A model generated the notes under the pieces. That model made no database searches. It saw nothing but the letters and a program-made list of their open reading frames with translations, and had not been told where the DNA came from. A program made the translations under genes and the position numbers. From JACPRL01 sp035573715 (GTDB taxonomy: Bacteria; Acidobacteriota; Terriglobia; Acidiferrales; 2-02-FULL-67-57), in assembly GCA_035573715.1 (NCBI GenBank), contig DATLZZ010000013.1, forward strand, positions 1-64,000: a stretch of 64,000 nt of DNA, given 5' to 3'. Below, one piece after another: positions 61,171 through 64,000 of the stretch (position 1 is its first letter; each line of letters starts with the position of its first letter).

Positions 61171-61710
61171 ATGAAAAAGATTCTCTTGAGTTTGACGGCC
61201 ATTCTGGCTCTGGCCCTCGCGCCGAGCGCGTTGGCGCAGGGCAAGGGTCAAGGGCAGGGTCAAGGCAAGGGCAAGCCGGCGGAAACCGGCAAGCCCGCCG
61301 AGACCGGCAAGGCCGAGGAAAAGGGCAAGGGCAAGTCGAAGGCCGACATCGAAAAGCAAAGGAAGGAAGACGAGGAGCGCGAGCGCAAGGCCGCGGAAGG
61401 TTGGGCCATCGGAAAGAAGGATGAGAAGACCATCCGCAACTGGTTCGGCAACAAGCAGAACCTGCAGGGTCTGCCGCCGGGGCTGGCCAAGCGCGACGAG
61501 CTGCCGCCGGGGCTGCAGAAGCACCTGGAGAAAAACGGCACGCTGCCGCCGGGCTTGCAGAAGCGCATCCAGCCGCTGCCGCTGGCGCTCGACAAGCAAC
61601 TGCCAAAGACTCGCGAAGGCACCAAGCGTGTCGTGGTGGGCGGCAACGTCATCCTGCTCGAAGAGCGGTCTTCGAAGATTCTCGACATCGTCCGGGATGT
61701 GATTAAGTAG
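61171..61710 (+). CDS. Secreted protein with LPPGLxK repeats
   Basis: The 179-residue product has a signal peptide (LLSLTAILALALAPSALA), a Gly/Lys/Gln-rich low-complexity segment (GKGQGQGQGKGKPAET), a charged helix, then repeats LPPGLAKRDELPPGLQKHL, TLPPGLQKRIQPLPLAL and VVVGGNVILLEERSSKILD. Start ATG 61171 behind CAGGAG. It has some likeness to small periplasmic RcnB-like or YbaV-like proteins but I cannot assign it. Confidence 0.8.
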   Translation: MKKILLSLTAILALALAPSALAQGKGQGQGQGKGKPAETGKPAETGKAEEKGKGKSKADIEKQRKEDEERERKAAEGWAIGKKDEKTIRNWFGNKQNLQGLPPGLAKRDELPPGLQKHLEKNGTLPPGLQKRIQPLPLALDKQLPKTREGTKRVVVGGNVILLEERSSKILDIVRDVIK

Positions 61711-61779
61711 GCTTCGCAGAGTCTCCGCGGGCGGCCTTGAGACACTTCGGGGCCGCCCGCTATTTCCCTAGGGGGGCGA

Positions 61780-63564
61780 ATGCACGGTAGCTTCCTGCGC
61801 TTCTTTTCACTCTTTCCCTTTCTTGTTCTCCCGTTTGCCCCACCCGCCGACACGCAGGAGCGCGGCGCGCCGGCGCGCCCGGCCGAGCTGGTGCTGGTCA
61901 ACGCCAAGGTGTGGACGGTGGAAGCAGACCAACCGGTGGCGCAGGCAGTGGCCATCCGCGGGCAGCGCATCATCAAGGTGGGCAGCTACGCCGACCTGCG
62001 GCCGGTCATCCGCTCGGACTACACGCGGATTCTCGATCTGAAAGGGAAGCTGGTTCTTCCGGGGTTCATAGACAACCACGTGCACTTTGCTTCGGCGGGA
62101 CGCCTTCTGTTGGGACTGAATCTGCTCGACGTCAACGAGGCGGAGCCCTTCCGCCAGCGGGTGGCCGAGGCGGCGCGGCGGCTGCCCCCCGGCGCCTGGC
62201 TGACGGGCGGCGACTGGGGCGCCTACGCGCAGTGGAAACAAGGCTCGGCGGGGGAAACAACCAAGACCGAGGCAAAAGAGTTTTTGCCCGACCGGAAACT
62301 GGTCGACGCCGTGACGGGCGATCATCCCGCCCTGATCAGCCGGTTCGATCAGAAGGTCTTCCTCGCCAACACGCTGGCGCTCAAGGCTGCCGGCATCACT
62401 CGCGACACGCCCAACCCGGAAGGCGGCGAAATCATGCGCGATGCGAGCGGAGAGCCGACCGGCCTGCTGCGCGGCGAAGCCGCCAAGCTGCTGCAACGCG
62501 TGATTCCTCGGCCTTCCAAGGAGCAGCGACTGGCGGAGGCACGCCGCGCACTCGAAGAGGCGCGCCGCTGGGGTGTAACCACGATTCACGACAATGTGGC
62601 CGACTTCGACCAGATGGACCTCTGGCGAGAGCTCGAAAAGAACAAAGAGCTGACGGTTCGGGTGTGGGCGCGGATGTGGCTCAGCGAATGGGAGAAAGTG
62701 CGGGACTACATCCGCACCTACAGGTTGCCGCCGGCCAAAGGCGGCTGGGGCGACCAGTACATTCGCCTGGGCGGGCTCAAAGCCTGGGTGGACGGCATCA
62801 TGGGCAACTCGACGGCGCTGTTCTTTGCGCCCTACGCGAATGATCCCCAGAACTCCGGAAAGTTGCGCGATGTGATGTTCCCCGAAGGCAACCTCTACCG
62901 GCTCATCAAGGAAGCCGACCTCGCCGGCTTCACTGTTACCGTGCACGCCATCGGCGACAACGCCAACCGCATCCTGCTCGACACCTACGAGCAGGTGTTC
63001 AAGGAGAACCCGGCGCGCGACCGGCGCTTCCGCGTGGTGCACGCGCAGGTGGTTCACCCCGATGATTTCGCCCGCTTCGGCAAGCTGGGGCTCATCGCCG
63101 AGGTGCAGCCCTACCACTGCATTGACGACATGCGCTGGATGGAAGAGCGTATCGGCACGCGCGCCCGCAACGCTTACGCCTTCCGGCGGCTGCGTGACGG
63201 CGGCGCCGTACTGTCGTTCGGCACCGACTGGCCAGGCACGCAGGCATCGTACTACCCCATCAACCCACTGCTTGGAATTTACGCCGCCGTCACGCGGCAG
63301 ACGCTGACCGGGCAGCCCGAAGGCGGGTGGTTCCCCGAGGAGCGCATCTCGATTGAAGAGGCCATCCGCTACTACACGCTGAACAATGCCTACGCGACGT
63401 TTGAAGAGAATATCAAAGGGTCAATCAAGGAAGGCAAGCTGGCGGACCTGGTTGTGCTCGACCGCGACATCCTAACCGCGCCGCCGCGCGAGCTGCTCGA
63501 AACGCAGGTGGTCTACACCCTCTTCGACGGAAAGATCGTCTACGACAGAAGCCAGGTGCGCTGA
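61780..63564 (+). CDS. Secreted amidohydrolase (YtcJ/Amidohydro_3 type)
   Basis: The 594-residue protein has an N-terminal hydrophobic signal (FLRFFSLFPFLVLPFA), the metal site GFIDNHVHFASAGRLLL, late ligands in FTVTVHAIGDNANRIL and VVHAQVVHPDDFARF, and the general-base SFGTDWPGTQASYYPINPLL. Substrates in this family are varied N-acyl or cyclic amides. AGGGGGG precedes ATG 61780. Confidence 0.92.
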   Translation: MHGSFLRFFSLFPFLVLPFAPPADTQERGAPARPAELVLVNAKVWTVEADQPVAQAVAIRGQRIIKVGSYADLRPVIRSDYTRILDLKGKLVLPGFIDNHVHFASAGRLLLGLNLLDVNEAEPFRQRVAEAARRLPPGAWLTGGDWGAYAQWKQGSAGETTKTEAKEFLPDRKLVDAVTGDHPALISRFDQKVFLANTLALKAAGITRDTPNPEGGEIMRDASGEPTGLLRGEAAKLLQRVIPRPSKEQRLAEARRALEEARRWGVTTIHDNVADFDQMDLWRELEKNKELTVRVWARMWLSEWEKVRDYIRTYRLPPAKGGWGDQYIRLGGLKAWVDGIMGNSTALFFAPYANDPQNSGKLRDVMFPEGNLYRLIKEADLAGFTVTVHAIGDNANRILLDTYEQVFKENPARDRRFRVVHAQVVHPDDFARFGKLGLIAEVQPYHCIDDMRWMEERIGTRARNAYAFRRLRDGGAVLSFGTDWPGTQASYYPINPLLGIYAAVTRQTLTGQPEGGWFPEERISIEEAIRYYTLNNAYATFEENIKGSIKEGKLADLVVLDRDILTAPPRELLETQVVYTLFDGKIVYDRSQVR

Positions 63565-63573
63565 CCGGCAGCG

Positions 63574-63591
63574 GTGGGTCGTACGCCCCAC
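63574..63591. repeat. Near-perfect palindrome GTGGGtCGTACGcCCCAC
   Basis: An 18-bp inverted repeat centred on CGTACG, in the gap between the amidohydrolase and the micro-ORF. It could end either transcript as a hairpin or bind a regulator; no T-tract. Confidence 0.5.
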
Positions 63592-63609
63592 GCGCGGCCA
63601 GCCGTTCCC

Positions 63610-63666
63610 TTACTGGCAACAGCCATCGTCATCCGGGCAGCAAGGTCCCGGGCAGCACGGTGCCAT
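63610..63666 (-). CDS. 18-residue cysteine-rich micro-ORF downstream of arsR
   Basis: Minus-strand ATG 63666 to TAA 63610 encodes MAPCCPGPCCPDDDGCCQ: six Cys in three vicinal pairs. AAAGGAGG lies 5 nt before the ATG, an ideal ribosome site, and the frame begins 22 nt after the arsR stop, so it is probably in the arsR transcript. Vicinal Cys pairs bind As(III), Cd, Hg or Cu in known peptides. I know no described family of this form. Length alone makes chance occurrence possible, but the combined site, spacing and composition argue for a real gene. Confidence 0.6.
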   Translation of the reverse strand: MAPCCPGPCCPDDDGCCQ

Positions 63667-63688
63667 AGTGGCCTCCTTTCTGCGCCGT

Positions 63689-64000
63689 TCAGGCGCTCGC
63701 TTTTGACTTCCGCATCCCTACGACACACTTGCCGCCGCGGCGCAGTTTCAACCGCTCCCGCAGGCGCTTCAGGTCAGCTTGGATGTCAAAGCAGCAGCAG
63801 ACGGCCTCCAGGCAGCAGCGCAGGTTGTTGTAGAAAGGATGGTCGGCATCTTTCAGCCGATAGTAAACCCAGCGTCCGTCGCGCTGCTCCTCCACCAAGC
63901 CAGCGGATTTCATCAGCTTGAGATGCCGGCTCAGGTTGGGCTGGGGCTCTTTCAAAGCATCCACCATTTCGCACACAGCCAGGCCGGTCCTCTCGGCCAG
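63689..64000 (-). CDS. arsR: ArsR family transcriptional repressor (partial, runs off the window)
   Basis: The last 103 residues are visible; the start lies beyond 64000. The HTH (LAERTGLAVCEMVDALKEP, QPNLSRHLKLMKSAGLVEE, GRWVYYRLKD) is ArsR-type. The alpha-3 LCVCDLC motif of E. coli ArsR is reduced to one Cys (LAVCEMV), but the C-terminus has LRCCLEAVCCCFDI, a cluster like the Cys95/96/102 site of Acidithiobacillus ArsR. As(III) sensing is therefore plausible. Target genes are probably outside the window, plus the micro-ORF just after it. Confidence 0.9.
   Translation of the reverse strand: MAERTGLAVCEMVDALKEPQPNLSRHLKLMKSAGLVEEQRDGRWVYYRLKDADHPFYNNLRCCLEAVCCCFDIQADLKRLRERLKLRRGGKCVVGMRKSKASA

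Overview
The window is a gene-dense, GC-rich piece of a diderm bacterial chromosome, most likely from an Acidobacteriota genome. Four things point there: two tandem VWFA-related proteins of a type typical of that phylum (6223-8161); a Kdo/LPS precursor cluster (kdsB, pyrG, kdsA, kdsD); a TonB-like protein and a DUF5916 surface protein; and dispersed short intergenic palindromes of the GGGCT-aa-AGCCC type. I see no rRNA, tRNA, CRISPR array, transposase or prophage block. Species-level placement is not possible from the sequence alone.

Layout. 1-6136 (minus strand): kdsB, ada, pyrG, kdsA, kdsD; Kdo synthesis and activation plus CTP supply, with an alkylation-repair regulator inserted. 6223-9431: two secreted VWFA proteins, then deoB. 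9777-13670: a secreted five-heme c-type cytochrome with an FN3 tail and a Tat-exported multicopper oxidase, a probable extracytoplasmic redox pair. 13829-23321 (mostly plus): uvrA and uvrC around a set of secreted TPR, helical and lipoprotein genes, then YtxH and DUF948-like envelope genes and a TIGR04282-type transferase. 23298-29552 (minus): two SYLF proteins, the tRNA-thiolation pair mnmA and iscS with a DinB gene between, and an AsmA-like protein. 29668-36238: TonB-like protein, a 786-bp non-coding gap with a 9-mer inverted repeat, a dienoyl-CoA-reductase-like SDR, a degenerate receiver protein, a PilZ protein, a class V aminotransferase, a HAD hydrolase. 36271-41484: NTF2-like protein, DUF5916 protein, hydrolase, cupin, aldo/keto reductase.

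41574-41744 carries a strong promoter followed by a structured, intrinsically terminated RNA candidate with an anti-Shine-Dalgarno-like loop. 42459-44453 is a plus-strand run of CBS, ferredoxin reductase-like, TPR and MOSC genes, meeting a YbaK-type editing domain with a histone-H1-like basic tail. 45287-49386 (minus) is class II ribonucleotide reductase nrdJ, with two candidate promoters and a core match to an NrdR box, followed by five unrecognised small proteins, several with CxxC knuckles. 49700-64000 holds PLP enzymes, DoxX, a lipoprotein-type PCMT, a Ca/H antiporter, a DUF4139 protein, tandem SRPBCC domains, a Zn-type CDF transporter with three apparent C-terminal domains, an amidohydrolase, and at the right edge an ArsR repressor followed by a previously uncalled 18-codon cysteine-rich micro-ORF.

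The strongest leads for something new are the ArsR/Cys-rich peptide pair (63610-64000), the small-protein cassette behind nrdJ (45287-46598) and the structured RNA at 41608-41744. All of these are read from sequence only; expression and function are inference.
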